A DNA stretch of 64,000 bases from Clostridia bacterium (GCA_017409265.1 JAFQSY010000071.1:1-64000), one strand, 5' to 3'; counted from the stretch's first letter, positions 1 through 8,894 are shown. Notes: a model not told the origin generated them from the letters alone. Numbers and translations: made by a program.

Positions 1-2
1 AA

Positions 3-656
3 ACTGAATGCTTCTGCTTCCTCGCAGGTCACGAATCATTTGCTGCTGCTGAAGGCGCTATCAAGATTGCTCTTAACGCAAACAAGGTAAGAGTTAAGCC
101 CCTTCGCGTTATCCTCAACGGTCTCGGCAAGGACGCTGCAATGATTATCTCAAGAATCAACGGCTTCACCTACTGTAAGACAGAGTTCGATCCCTATGCT
201 GAAACTGTTACTGTTGTTGAAGAAAAAGCATATTCAACAGGCGACAGAGCAAAGGTTAAGTGCTACGGTGCAGACAACGTTCCCGAAGGCGTTGCTATCA
301 TGAAGCTTGAAAACGTTGGTGTTTCCATCACAGGTAACTCAACTAACCCCACAAGATTCCAGCATCCCGTTGCAGGCACTTACAAGAAGTGGTGCAACGA
401 AAACGGTGTCAACTATTTCTCAGTTGCATCGGGCGGCGGCACAGGCCGTACTCTTCATCCCGATAACATGGCAGCAGGTCCTGCTTCCTACGGTATGACA
501 GACACAATGGGCAGAATGCACTCAGACGCACAGTTTGCAGGTTCATCATCAGTTCCCGCTCACGTTGAAATGATGGGTCTCATCGGTGCAGGTAACAACC
601 CCATGGTTGGTATGACCGTTGCTTGCGCAGTTGCTGTTGAAGAGGCAATGAAATAA
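3..656 (+). CDS. GGGtGRT family protein (3' part, start outside window)
   Basis: The reading frame is open from the left edge to the TAA at 654-656, so only the last 217 residues are visible and the start lies outside the window. The segment with GGGTGRTLHPDNMA at about residue 140 of the visible part is the signature of the GGGtGRT family, a protein of roughly 330 residues that is widespread in Clostridia and other anaerobes and has no established biochemical role. It is followed by a Gly/Ala/Met-rich end (MGLIGAGNNPMVGMT). No signal peptide or membrane segment can be judged. A strong terminator follows directly, so this is the last gene of its transcript. The family call is firm; function is unknown. 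Confidence 0.85.
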   Translation, partial: TECFCFLAGHESFAAAEGAIKIALNANKVRVKPLRVILNGLGKDAAMIISRINGFTYCKTEFDPYAETVTVVEEKAYSTGDRAKVKCYGADNVPEGVAIMKLENVGVSITGNSTNPTRFQHPVAGTYKKWCNENGVNYFSVASGGGTGRTLHPDNMAAGPASYGMTDTMGRMHSDAQFAGSSSVPAHVEMMGLIGAGNNPMVGMTVACAVAVEEAMK

Positions 657-677
657 GCCTTATATACTAAACAAATT

Positions 678-718
678 AAGCCTTGTTCTCTTAACCGAGA
701 GCAAGGCTTTTAACTTTT
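678..718 (+). terminator. Rho-independent terminator after the GGGtGRT gene
   Basis: A 13-bp stem (678-690 with 697-709, one wobble pair) with the six-base loop TTAACC is followed by a T-rich stretch. It ends the plus-strand gene. It also touches the stop of the minus-strand gene at 710, so it may work in both directions. Confidence 0.85.
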
Positions 719-952
719 TCCTTCAACAAACCATTTACCGTTGTTATCTTCGAAAATAAATGTTTCCTTTCCGTTTATCTGAACGGTATACCGTATTTCT
801 CCGCCGCCGACATTCAGCGATTTTGTGCGGCATCTGTTGAGCAGTCTTTCAACGGTATAAACCGTTCCGTCCTCCCACTGAATGCGCAGAGGGCGGCGCT
901 TGCCGTCCTTATCAACCAGCACATACACATCAACAAAAACCTTTCTGACCAC
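710..952 (-). CDS. Small SOS-controlled protein of unknown function (80 aa)
   Basis: I place the start at the GTG at 952 because a GGAGG lies seven bases upstream; the longer frame to 1021 would run back through the promoter. The 80-residue product (from VVRKVFVDVYVLVDKDGK) is rich in beta-strand-forming residues, with conserved-looking blocks IQWEDGTVYTVERLL, GGGEIRYTVQINGKE and NGKWFVEGK. It has no signal peptide, membrane segment or Cys motif. I recall similar small proteins encoded near DNA polymerase IV or lexA in Clostridia, but cannot verify this here. The promoter is a near-consensus sigma-A site overlapped by a LexA box, so the gene is very probably induced by DNA damage. It is transcribed alone, convergent with the GGGtGRT gene. 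Function unknown. Confidence 0.75.
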   Translation of the reverse strand: MVRKVFVDVYVLVDKDGKRRPLRIQWEDGTVYTVERLLNRCRTKSLNVGGGEIRYTVQINGKETFIFEDNNGKWFVEGKS

Positions 953-972
953 CTGTACACCTCCACGCTTCA

Positions 973-986
973 AGAACGTTTGTTCG
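973..986 (-). promoter_or_regulatory. LexA (SOS) box
   Basis: On the minus strand the 14 bases read CGAACAAACGTTCT, matching the Gram-positive LexA/DinR consensus CGAAC-RNRY-GTTC. The box starts seven bases after the -10 element and covers the expected transcription start, the usual position for LexA repression. Confidence 0.85.
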
Positions 987-992
987 GTTAAT

Positions 993-1021
993 ATAATACA
1001 TCTGTTTTGCAAAAATGTCAA
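993..1021 (-). promoter_or_regulatory. Sigma-A promoter of the small SOS gene
   Basis: On the minus strand TTGACA (1021-1016) is separated by 17 bases from TATTAT (998-993). The LexA box follows directly downstream. Confidence 0.85.
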
Positions 1022-1044
1022 CAGTTAATTTCAGGTATACAAAA

Positions 1045-1071
1045 GCCCTGTTCCCGATAAGGAAACAGGGC
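1045..1071 (-). terminator. Terminator of the WYL-led glycosidase operon
   Basis: A GCCCTGTTCC / GGAAACAGGGC hairpin lies just beyond the stop of the GH92 gene and is followed on the minus strand by TTTTG. The plus-strand side carries GATTTTT, so it could also work in the other direction. Confidence 0.8.
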
Positions 1072-1076
1072 GATTT

Positions 1077-3323
1077 TTAATCAGTAAATGAAAGCGAAAC
1101 ATTCTTTCCGAAATCCTCGCATGGCTCTTTTGAAAGCTCAAGTGCTAATGTACCGCCTGCAGTTATCTCGGAATATGTGAGATACGGGCGGTCAATCAGC
1201 TTTCCGTTAAGCTTTGCAGAGCGAATATACGGATATTCGAGCGGGTCTTTATCGCATTCAACGCTGAATGTTTTTGCAACTGAACATGAGTGATACTTTT
1301 CATCAAGTGTTATTTTTGCTGTTTTGAAAAGCGGTGTGTTCAGAAAATACCCTTCATATGCAGGGCAAAGCTGTGCAAAACCGATAGCGGACAGAACATA
1401 CCATGCCGAAAGCTGACCGACATCCTCATTTCCGCAGAAACCGAAGGCACCCGTGCGGTAAGCCTCTTTCTGAACACGACGGGTCCAATACTGCGTTCTG
1501 TGCGCCAGACCGAGCATGTTGAAATAGTGTGTTATGTTGTGGCAAGGCTCGTTTGAATGGTTATAGTCCTCATTCCACAGCTTTGAAAAATCAGCTTTCT
1601 TAAAGAAAGTTTCAAGCAGTCTTACTGTTCGCTTTTTACCGAAAAGCTTGCTCAATCCGATAACATCATACGGAACAAACCACGACTGTTGAAAAATATT
1701 GCTTTCAACGCAGTAGTTATCATAATATCTGCCTGTGATGAAAACAAATTTTCCCGTTTCTTTTCTGGGTACCATAAATCCGCGGCGCTTGTTGAAGTTT
1801 TCGCCGTAACGCATGGCGCGTTTTTTGAAATGCTCTGCGTCCTCTGTTTTATTCATAGCCTTTGCAAAGCGTGACATTGTGTAATCCGCAAGCAGGAACT
1901 CAAGAGTGTTACTGATTTTTTTCGGCACATACGCATCGCGGGTATACTGCTCGCAGTCGGGTCTTACTGAATGAAAAGGCTTTCCGAAAAGCTCCTTTGA
2001 CGAAAGACTTGATGCCTTTGCAATTTCATAAAGTTTATCGGCGTCATAGCCGCGTATTCCCTTGACATAAGCATCGGCGCAAACAATAAGACCCGGGTCG
2101 CCGACCATGCTGTGGGAATCTATTCCCAAAAGCTCCCATTGAGGTAGAGATGTGTTTTTGATTTCAGCAATTTTAATCAGAGAATTGACCTCATCGTTAA
2201 CTGTTTCGGGGTTGATAAGAGTCAGAAGCGGAAATTCGCTGCGGTAAACATCCCAACCGCTGAAAACCGTTCTGTGGGTATATTTTTCTTTGAGGATTTT
2301 ATCGCCGATTCTGAATCTTCCGTCAACATCCGCCGCGCATCTCGGGTCAAGAAGAACGTGATAAAGGCAGGTATGGAAAATTTTCATATCGGTTTCATCG
2401 GAGCCAGAAACTTCAACCTTTTCAAACGCCTTTTCCCATTCTGCAAAAGCTTTTTCAGCCATTGCGTCGAAATCGAAGTTTTGGCTTTCAGCGGCAAGAT
2501 TCTTGCGTGCGCCTTCAAGGTCTGTATATGATATGCCGCATTTGACGAGAACGGGCCGGGTCTGTTTGCCGAAATATGCAAGAACGCCGATATCCTCATG
2601 CTCAAAGCTTGTCAGATTTTCGACCATCATTTCTTCATTTGAGAAAAAACAAAGCTTTTCTGCAGGCACGGAAAATTCGCAGGCGAAATAAAAATCGTAT
2701 GAAATTCCGCCACCGCCTCTGCCGAATCCGCCGCCCTTTGGTGTGCAATGAACAGAGCCTTCAATGCGGTTATTGCCAATGATTTCAACATGCTCAAAAT
2801 CTGCTTTGCCGCCGATTCTTCTTGAAATGTTAAAGATAATTCTTGCGTCGTCAGTTTCAGGATATGTGAAACGGAGCATTCCCGTACGTGCGGAAACGGT
2901 TGCCTCGGCAAAAATTCCGTAACGGTCAAGATGAACGGAATAATAGCCTGCTCTTGCGTTTTCTCTTTCGTGAGTAAACGGAGATTTCCAGCCTGTTTTC
3001 CCCTTTTCAAAAGGCACTTCGGCATTGCTGCCGCTGCGAAGATCGGTTTCGCCGACAACGGGCATAACCTGCATGTTGCCGAGGTCGCCGTACCAGCCGA
3101 TACCGCTCATGTGATTGAAGCTGAAGCCCTCAATCGTGTTGTGACAATAGTTATATCCCGTGCCGTTGTCTCCGCCCGTTACCGTGTCGGGAGAAAGCTG
3201 AACCATTCCGCCGGGCACACATGCGCCGGGATACGTTTTTCCGCCGCCGTGAGTGCTTTCCGACTGCTCATCGCCGACCGTTCCTATCATTGGGTCAATG
3301 TATTTTGCTTTTGATTTTGTCAT
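1077..3323 (-). CDS. GH92 family alpha-mannosidase, cytoplasmic
   Basis: The product (748 aa) has the size and motif order of glycoside hydrolase family 92, Ca2+-dependent inverting exo-alpha-mannosidases that trim alpha-1,2/1,3/1,6-mannose from N-glycans and mannan. Visible signatures are YIDPMIGT at the N terminus, THGGGKTYPGA near 25, SNEPCHNITHYF near 590 (the Glu is the expected acid) and GNEDVGQLSAWYV near 631 (the Glu-Asp pair corresponds to the expected base region). No signal peptide is present, so the enzyme should act in the cytoplasm, unlike the exported Bacteroides enzymes. I chose the ATG at 3323, preceded by AAGGTG at six bases; a GTG three codons upstream is possible. It is the last gene of the operon that begins with the WYL regulator. 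Confidence 0.9.
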   Translation of the reverse strand: MTKSKAKYIDPMIGTVGDEQSESTHGGGKTYPGACVPGGMVQLSPDTVTGGDNGTGYNYCHNTIEGFSFNHMSGIGWYGDLGNMQVMPVVGETDLRSGSNAEVPFEKGKTGWKSPFTHERENARAGYYSVHLDRYGIFAEATVSARTGMLRFTYPETDDARIIFNISRRIGGKADFEHVEIIGNNRIEGSVHCTPKGGGFGRGGGGISYDFYFACEFSVPAEKLCFFSNEEMMVENLTSFEHEDIGVLAYFGKQTRPVLVKCGISYTDLEGARKNLAAESQNFDFDAMAEKAFAEWEKAFEKVEVSGSDETDMKIFHTCLYHVLLDPRCAADVDGRFRIGDKILKEKYTHRTVFSGWDVYRSEFPLLTLINPETVNDEVNSLIKIAEIKNTSLPQWELLGIDSHSMVGDPGLIVCADAYVKGIRGYDADKLYEIAKASSLSSKELFGKPFHSVRPDCEQYTRDAYVPKKISNTLEFLLADYTMSRFAKAMNKTEDAEHFKKRAMRYGENFNKRRGFMVPRKETGKFVFITGRYYDNYCVESNIFQQSWFVPYDVIGLSKLFGKKRTVRLLETFFKKADFSKLWNEDYNHSNEPCHNITHYFNMLGLAHRTQYWTRRVQKEAYRTGAFGFCGNEDVGQLSAWYVLSAIGFAQLCPAYEGYFLNTPLFKTAKITLDEKYHSCSVAKTFSVECDKDPLEYPYIRSAKLNGKLIDRPYLTYSEITAGGTLALELSKEPCEDFGKNVSLSFTD

Positions 3324-3333
3324 TGTTTTCACC

Positions 3334-5145
3334 TTATTTCGTAATTGGTAATTCTGTCATGCGAAGTTTTGCACAGCCGTAGGGACAGAGAAGAACTTCT
3401 TCTTTTTCGCTTATGGCTTCTCTTGATTCGGGAATCTTTGCGCAGACGATTTCATAGCCGTCCTCAAAGCCCCAATTTATCTTTTTGACATTTGTCTTAA
3501 TTGTTACGGGCGGATTCTGTGATGAAAACGGAATATCGCCGACACCGTTTCTGCAAATTTCAAAATCCGAGCCGCAATATGCATAGCACCAATCAGAAAC
3601 GGGAATAAGCTCATAATCGCAATAGGGGAATTTTCGCTCAACGCCGTTTCTTTCGTATTCGAGCATTTTCTTCTCAAATTTAATCGGAAGAGAAAAAACA
3701 AGCGAGCCGCATCTGACCGAATTGAGGTCATGCGGTCTTTTTTCAATGCATAGGGGAGCATCAAAACCGATATTTATTTCAAGCCTTTCACCTGCGCTGA
3801 TTTCAAAAGAAAGCTCATCTGTATTGACAGCCTCGCCATTGACGGTAAGATTTTTCGCAAAAGACGGAATACGGATTTTAAAAGTAAAATTCTTGTCCGT
3901 TTCAACGGTATATCTGAAGCTGTTTTCAAAAGGATAATCTGTTTCGATTTTTATGTGTTTGCCTTCGGCTTCGAGCTCCGAAGGTACGGGAACGGCATTG
4001 ATAACCGTGTCACCGTTATACATGAACACAGAAAGCGCAAATTTCGGCCATGCTTGATTGAAATTTGCGGTGCAGCAGCCGTAATTCGGCTCAAGACCGA
4101 AAAGGTGAGACTCATCGCCGTTTGTTCTGAAAATCGGCTTGCCGGGAAATTTTATGCAGGCAATCTGATTGCTCATCTGGTCATACTGATGAGTCCACAT
4201 ATCGTCGCTGATTGTTGCAGGCAGAGCATTGAACGCAAGCATTTCAAGCCTTTCAGCCCATTTTTTGTTGCCTGTGTAAGCATAAAGAATTTCATATGAA
4301 TACATCTGCTCAGCAACGGAGCAAAGCTCTGTGCCCTGAATGGGGCTCAAGCCCGAAAGGCATTCGTCACCCGTGAAAAGACCGACGGGAGTGCCGTTAT
4401 ATTCTTTCAGAATTTCATGGAGTTTTTCGGCATTGTCGGTATATTCTTCTCCGAGAATATTACAAGAAACCGCTTCACTCTTGAGCATCATGCCGATGTT
4501 TACGATATGGGTGTCAAATCTCCAGCGGTTAAGAGGTCTTTTCCAGAGCTCAACAGCCTCATTATAGTCCAGGCCCTGTTCTTTCAGAATTTTTGCAAGG
4601 TCCTTGAGCCATTCTTCAGCGCATCTTTCATATATGAAATTAATGGCAATAAAGCACTCAAACCATCTTGCCTTTCCCCAATCGAAAAGAACAATTTCAC
4701 CGTTTTTGAGCATCTCATAATAATTTTTGAGAACTCTGTAAATAACATTGGGAATCTGCTCGTCCTTTGAACATTCATAATAGACCGTCAGTGTTTTTGA
4801 AATAAGCTGAACTGCCCATGTGTCATATGTTTTTCTGTCATCATCCTTGCAGGGACAAATCCAGCCGTCGGGTTTCTGAAATGAAATTATCGCATCTATA
4901 TATTTCTTTGCCCTTGCAATCATATCTTCATTTTTAAGAAGATATGCAAGCGGAATAAAGCCGTCAAGCCAATAGGGCACTCTTTCCCAGCCCTCTTTAT
5001 CTCCGCCTATCCACGAGCTGTCTTTTATATCGGGCCAGATTTTATCAAGATTTCCGCTGAGGCCTTCTGCTTGAATTTCAAGCTGTTTTTTCAGCCATCC
5101 GCCCGGCTTTATTTCGTCTGATGTATAAAAATTCCACTTGTTCAT
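3334..5145 (-). CDS. GH127-like (DUF1680) glycosidase, possible beta-L-arabinofuranosidase
   Basis: This 603-residue protein belongs to the DUF1680 superfamily that includes GH127 and GH146. The alpha/alpha-barrel part fills the first 380 or so residues and a beta-sandwich the rest. ELCSVAEQM at 273-281 matches the stretch carrying the zinc-binding/acid-base Glu. NYGCC at 354-358 matches the stretch carrying the Cys nucleophile and Cys ligands of characterised beta-L-arabinofuranosidases. There is no signal peptide. AAGGAG lies before the ATG; the upstream serine hydrolase gene ends one base before this start and GH92 follows after ten bases, so the three are one transcript. The substrate may be a beta-L-arabinofuranoside, but this superfamily includes many uncharacterised branches; the fold is more certain than the substrate. 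Confidence 0.82.
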   Translation of the reverse strand: MNKWNFYTSDEIKPGGWLKKQLEIQAEGLSGNLDKIWPDIKDSSWIGGDKEGWERVPYWLDGFIPLAYLLKNEDMIARAKKYIDAIISFQKPDGWICPCKDDDRKTYDTWAVQLISKTLTVYYECSKDEQIPNVIYRVLKNYYEMLKNGEIVLFDWGKARWFECFIAINFIYERCAEEWLKDLAKILKEQGLDYNEAVELWKRPLNRWRFDTHIVNIGMMLKSEAVSCNILGEEYTDNAEKLHEILKEYNGTPVGLFTGDECLSGLSPIQGTELCSVAEQMYSYEILYAYTGNKKWAERLEMLAFNALPATISDDMWTHQYDQMSNQIACIKFPGKPIFRTNGDESHLFGLEPNYGCCTANFNQAWPKFALSVFMYNGDTVINAVPVPSELEAEGKHIKIETDYPFENSFRYTVETDKNFTFKIRIPSFAKNLTVNGEAVNTDELSFEISAGERLEINIGFDAPLCIEKRPHDLNSVRCGSLVFSLPIKFEKKMLEYERNGVERKFPYCDYELIPVSDWCYAYCGSDFEICRNGVGDIPFSSQNPPVTIKTNVKKINWGFEDGYEIVCAKIPESREAISEKEEVLLCPYGCAKLRMTELPITK

Positions 5146-5146
5146 A

Positions 5147-6670
5147 TTAGTTCTCCTTGAATTTCATCGGCATTTCGCTTGTTGACAGAACAGAATCCAG
5201 TCCCTTTGCAATAATCGGTTTAAGCTTGCCACTTTTTTTAAAAAACGAGCTCTGCTCTGCATTGCCTTTTATGAATTCGGGAAAGCTTGGACTGCTTTTT
5301 ACTTGAATTTTAACATTATCATCTGAAAATTCAAATACCATTCTCTGTGTCGAGAGTGTGTTAATAGGTTTTACAACAGCATTAAGCTTTCCGTCTTTCA
5401 TGAACGCATAAGCCCAAATCAAATATTTATAACCCTTGATTGAGCATTCGGATATTCGCGGATTTCCGTCAAGACCGCAGTTGATTATAACCTCGTCATT
5501 CTCTTCATACCATCTGACGGAGAAAACACTTTCGGAAAGTCCAAACGAAACCTTGTTGAGGTTGCTTTTGGGTCTTTTGGCAAAGCTTGACGTCACTGAA
5601 CGCGGAATAAGGCTTGCGGGGAACATAAGCTTTGCGAGCGCATCAGAAACGGGGGTCATATAAAATGTTCTGTCTGTCGGAATATCCGGAAGCTCTTGAC
5701 ATGCAACGGGTTTTTCACCCCGAGTTTTCAGATAACCGACAAGCTTTTTATCCCATTCGTCATCCGATTCTTCTTCAAAGGCTTTTGTAAGAACATTTTT
5801 CATCAGCCAATTGTTTTTATCGTCATTCACAACGCAGTTGAAAATTGCAACAACGGCATTATACTGCGGAAAATATGAAATCTGCTGACCGAACATGCCG
5901 TTCATGCTGAAAACGCCGTTTTGCAGCCAGAAAAGATAACCGTAGCCGTCCTCGTTTTCTCTTCCTGGTAAATCAACCTGCTTTTTGGTTGCCTCTTTTG
6001 TCCACCACTCAGGGATAACCTGCGTTCCGTTATATCTGCCGCCGTCGGCATAGCATTGAGAGATTTTTGCAAGGTCGCGAAGCATCATATATGCGCCCGT
6101 GCCTCCGATGCATTCGCCGATTGAATTTGTTTCCCATTGAGGAGGATTTATTCCCAGTGGCTCAAAAAGTCGCGGAGTAAGATAATCGACAAGGCTCATG
6201 CCCGAAAGCTTCTGTATCAGCGCGGCAACCATGTGGGCATCATTATTGCTGTATAAAAAGCCCTTGTTTTTTCTGAAAGGTGCTTTCATGAACATTTCGG
6301 CATAGTTGCCCGTCATATCCTGAAGAAAGCTGAATTCTTTGTTGCTCTGCATGGTCAGAATTGAGCGGACAGTCAGATTTTCCCATTCATCGCTTTCGCA
6401 ATGCTTATATTCGGGAAAGAAGGGCAGGATTTTTGAATCAAGAGAGAAAAGACCTTCATCAATCGCAAAGCCTGCCGCCGTTGATACAATTGATTTTGTT
6501 ACCGAAAACAAGGTGTGGGGAATATCGCCCGAATAAGGATATGCATATTCCTCAAAAACGGTTTCACCGTCTTTCATAATCAGAAGACCGTGATTTTCAA
6601 TACCGTATTCTTCAAGCCCCTTATAAAATTTGTAAATCCATTCGGAAGAAAGCTTTGATTTTACTGCCAT
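5147..6670 (-). CDS. Serine hydrolase of the class C beta-lactamase / CubicO type
   Basis: The N-terminal 300 residues carry the penicillin-binding-protein-like fold: SVTK at 56-59 (the SxxK nucleophile and base) and YSN at 140-142 (the YxN motif). The last 200 residues are a beta-rich domain of unknown role. No signal peptide is seen, so this is unlikely to be a secreted beta-lactamase or a peptidoglycan enzyme. Relatives are often esterases or amidases, and within a glycan operon a deacetylase/esterase role on acylated sugars is a reasonable inference. The start follows AAGGAG by eight bases. It sits between the metallophosphoesterase gene (37-base gap) and the GH127-like gene (one-base gap) in the WYL-led operon. 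Confidence 0.85.
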   Translation of the reverse strand: MAVKSKLSSEWIYKFYKGLEEYGIENHGLLIMKDGETVFEEYAYPYSGDIPHTLFSVTKSIVSTAAGFAIDEGLFSLDSKILPFFPEYKHCESDEWENLTVRSILTMQSNKEFSFLQDMTGNYAEMFMKAPFRKNKGFLYSNNDAHMVAALIQKLSGMSLVDYLTPRLFEPLGINPPQWETNSIGECIGGTGAYMMLRDLAKISQCYADGGRYNGTQVIPEWWTKEATKKQVDLPGRENEDGYGYLFWLQNGVFSMNGMFGQQISYFPQYNAVVAIFNCVVNDDKNNWLMKNVLTKAFEEESDDEWDKKLVGYLKTRGEKPVACQELPDIPTDRTFYMTPVSDALAKLMFPASLIPRSVTSSFAKRPKSNLNKVSFGLSESVFSVRWYEENDEVIINCGLDGNPRISECSIKGYKYLIWAYAFMKDGKLNAVVKPINTLSTQRMVFEFSDDNVKIQVKSSPSFPEFIKGNAEQSSFFKKSGKLKPIIAKGLDSVLSTSEMPMKFKEN

Positions 6671-6707
6671 GTTTTCTGCTCCTTTCCGTGATAATAAATA
6701 ACAGCAG

Positions 6708-7832
6708 TTAAATTTCTGTTGCGGTTATTCTTTCAATCTCGATTGATTTGGAATAAATATTTTCGGGATTCTTTTCATCGAGGACTATAAGTCTTCCGCC
6801 TCTTTCCTCACCGTAGGTGAAATAGCCTGCGCCGAGAGTCTGATAAAGATTTATTCCGTCAATCTTTATATGGAAATCATTGACATGGTCGTGACCGAAA
6901 AATGCAGCAACAATACCGCCTGTCTTTTTCCAGCTTTCAAACTGATTGCGGTAGTCGTTTTCAAGATTTGCGGGGCAGGGATATTCCCTGATTCTTCCCT
7001 CAATTATATCGTGACCGAATTTATAATATCTGCCGTCACGCGAGAAAGTGTAGTCGTCATCTGCCGCAACCTCTTTGGCTCCGTCGCACATCTGCTGAAC
7101 GGGCATGTGCTGAAAGAGAACAGAAGGTAAAGGCTTTCCGCCGTTTTCAGCCTTAAGCTCGGCGGCCTTTTTTTCATACCATTCAATCTGATCGTCATGA
7201 ACGCAGTCATATGAAAGACCGCCCTGCGAGTTACGCTGATAGTCGTTGGAGTCGATAAGCCAAACAGCAAAAGTATCCTTATCGCCTGCGCTGTTTTTGA
7301 TTGTTACGCAACAGTTGCCGCAGCCGTAAACATCTGCATCGTTAAGATTTGAGCGGCAGTTGGGATATTCCATATACTGCATCATCTGAAACTCGGTGTG
7401 AAAGCCCTCTTCGCCGTCATGATTTCCGAAAACAACGCAAAGAGGAATGTTACGCTCTCTTATCGGGGCGGTGATTTTCTGAATTGTGCTTCTGACAAGG
7501 TCATATGTAAACTCTTCCCAATATCCGCTTATGTTGTCGCCTCCGAAAACAACAAGGTCGGGATTGGTTTTCTCAACGAGCTTTTCAATAACGTTTATTG
7601 TTTCTTTGTCGCGGCTTTCGGGGATTTCTCTGTTTTCGTCATCGTCCATTTCGGGCTCAACGTCATGGATATCAGTTATATGCAGGATTCTGAATTTGCC
7701 GTCTGCACCGAACTTCAGCGGTTCGGGAGTTTCTCTTTTGAATTTTGCGGAGTTCCATTTGTGAGGCATACCCATTGCGCCCATGCTCGGAAGAACAAGA
7801 CCCGCAAGGAACATTCTGAAAATTTTAGTCAT
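6708..7832 (-). CDS. Calcineurin-like metallophosphoesterase
   Basis: All core motifs of the family are visible: DIHD with D54 and H56, GGDN ending at 100, GNHDGEE at 136-142, QHMP near 241 and GHDH at 313-316. These bind a dinuclear metal centre and hydrolyse phosphomono- or diesters. The first 22 residues contain a short hydrophobic stretch (FLAGLVLPSMGAMGM) that could be a weak signal or anchor, so the location is uncertain. The protein is paralogous to the two exported phosphoesterases at 20489 and 22569 and shares extra features with the first, such as the DYVHKDQI-like loop before the QHM/QHI motif. The gene starts 12 bases after the WYL regulator, so its expression should follow that regulator. 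A role in removing phosphate from phosphorylated glycans is an inference from the neighbours. Confidence 0.87.
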   Translation of the reverse strand: MTKIFRMFLAGLVLPSMGAMGMPHKWNSAKFKRETPEPLKFGADGKFRILHITDIHDVEPEMDDDENREIPESRDKETINVIEKLVEKTNPDLVVFGGDNISGYWEEFTYDLVRSTIQKITAPIRERNIPLCVVFGNHDGEEGFHTEFQMMQYMEYPNCRSNLNDADVYGCGNCCVTIKNSAGDKDTFAVWLIDSNDYQRNSQGGLSYDCVHDDQIEWYEKKAAELKAENGGKPLPSVLFQHMPVQQMCDGAKEVAADDDYTFSRDGRYYKFGHDIIEGRIREYPCPANLENDYRNQFESWKKTGGIVAAFFGHDHVNDFHIKIDGINLYQTLGAGYFTYGEERGGRLIVLDEKNPENIYSKSIEIERITATEI

Positions 7833-7844
7833 ATCAACACACCC

Positions 7845-8831
7845 TTAACAATATTTTTTCGCAATAAGCTCTGCCTGCTTTTTCATTTCAAGGCGTATTT
7901 CGTCGGGTGAAAGGATTTGGGCATCTTCACCGAAGCCGAAAACCCATGCAAGGAACTGCGGACTTGCAACAACGCTCACATTCACAATGAAATGGCTGTC
8001 ACCGTCTTTTATAACAATAATATCTCTTCCGAAGCGGTCAAAAACAGCACCTGCAAGATAATTTGCAAACCGCAGCTTCACATTCTTCTCTTTTCCGCCG
8101 AACATTCCGAAAACAGATTTTGTATAAGCCGACATATCGGTTTTTTCAAACTCTTCAACGTGTTCACGTTCGGATTCCGTAAGAGTAACGCCGAACATCT
8201 TGTCAACTCTGTAATGCTTCATCTGCTCTGCTTTTGAGTCCCATGCGAGCATGTAATAATTTTCGTCATCCCAGATAAGTGCAAAAGGGCTGACCTCATA
8301 ATATGCACCGTTATGTCTGAAGCGGCGCTCCTTTTCAACAGTATATTCAAAATATTTATAGCGGATTTTTCTGTTCTGATTTATTGCATCGGAAATAACG
8401 TCAACCGCATAATATATGCTTTCATTCATGCTCTTGACGCGGTTGCTGACATAAACCTGGCGTTGTAAAAGCTGTCCGTCATAAACGCTTGCAAGATTTT
8501 CGATTTTTTTGATAAGCTTATATGTTTTTTCCTGCGTTATGAATTTTGAGGACTGAACGCTGTCAACAAGGAGCTTGAGCTCGGGTATTTCAAAATCACG
8601 CGCGCCGATATAATATCCGCCGTTTTTTCCCTTGACTTGAACAACATCAATTCCGAACTGACACAGAGCTTCGATATCGGCATAAATGCTTTTTCGTTCA
8701 GCGGAAATACCGTTTCTTGCAAGCTCCTCGATTATCTGTGCCGTGCTCAAAGGATGCTCTTCGTCAGAGCGCTGCATAAGGAACTTGAGAAGATACAAAA
8801 GCTTGAGTTTTTGATTCGACGATTTAGCCAA
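7845..8831 (-). CDS. WYL-domain transcriptional regulator (HTH_11 + WYL)
   Basis: The N-terminal 75 residues form a winged helix of the HTH_11 type (STAQIIEELARNGISAERKS). The centre and C terminus contain a WYL domain (ENYYMLAWDSKAEQMKHYR around 215-235) and a WCX-like extension. WYL proteins are ligand-responsive regulators, usually autoregulatory and adjacent to their targets. Translation starts at TTG (8831), preceded by AGGAG at nine bases. It is the first gene of the operon that continues with the phosphoesterase, serine hydrolase, GH127-like and GH92 genes, so it probably controls this glycan operon and itself. The inducer is unknown. Confidence 0.88.
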   Translation of the reverse strand: MAKSSNQKLKLLYLLKFLMQRSDEEHPLSTAQIIEELARNGISAERKSIYADIEALCQFGIDVVQVKGKNGGYYIGARDFEIPELKLLVDSVQSSKFITQEKTYKLIKKIENLASVYDGQLLQRQVYVSNRVKSMNESIYYAVDVISDAINQNRKIRYKYFEYTVEKERRFRHNGAYYEVSPFALIWDDENYYMLAWDSKAEQMKHYRVDKMFGVTLTESEREHVEEFEKTDMSAYTKSVFGMFGGKEKNVKLRFANYLAGAVFDRFGRDIIVIKDGDSHFIVNVSVVASPQFLAWVFGFGEDAQILSPDEIRLEMKKQAELIAKKYC

Positions 8832-8865
8832 GACCGTTCACTCCTTTAACGATTTCAATGATTAA

Positions 8866-8894
8866 ATTATACACCACATTCCGTCCGATAACAA
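8866..8894 (-). promoter_or_regulatory. Promoter of the WYL-led operon
   Basis: On the minus strand TTGTTA (8894-8889), a 17-base spacer and TATAAT (8871-8866) form a sigma-A promoter about 35 bases before the TTG start of the regulator. Confidence 0.75.

Noticed and set aside
5147..6670. Antibiotic-resistance beta-lactamase
   Set aside because: It has SxxK and YxN motifs but no signal peptide and sits in a glycan operon; the CubicO-type esterase reading is more likely.
7398..7910. 170-codon plus-strand frame opposite the phosphoesterase and WYL genes
   Set aside because: Crosses the boundary of two well-supported genes on the other strand and shows no motif.
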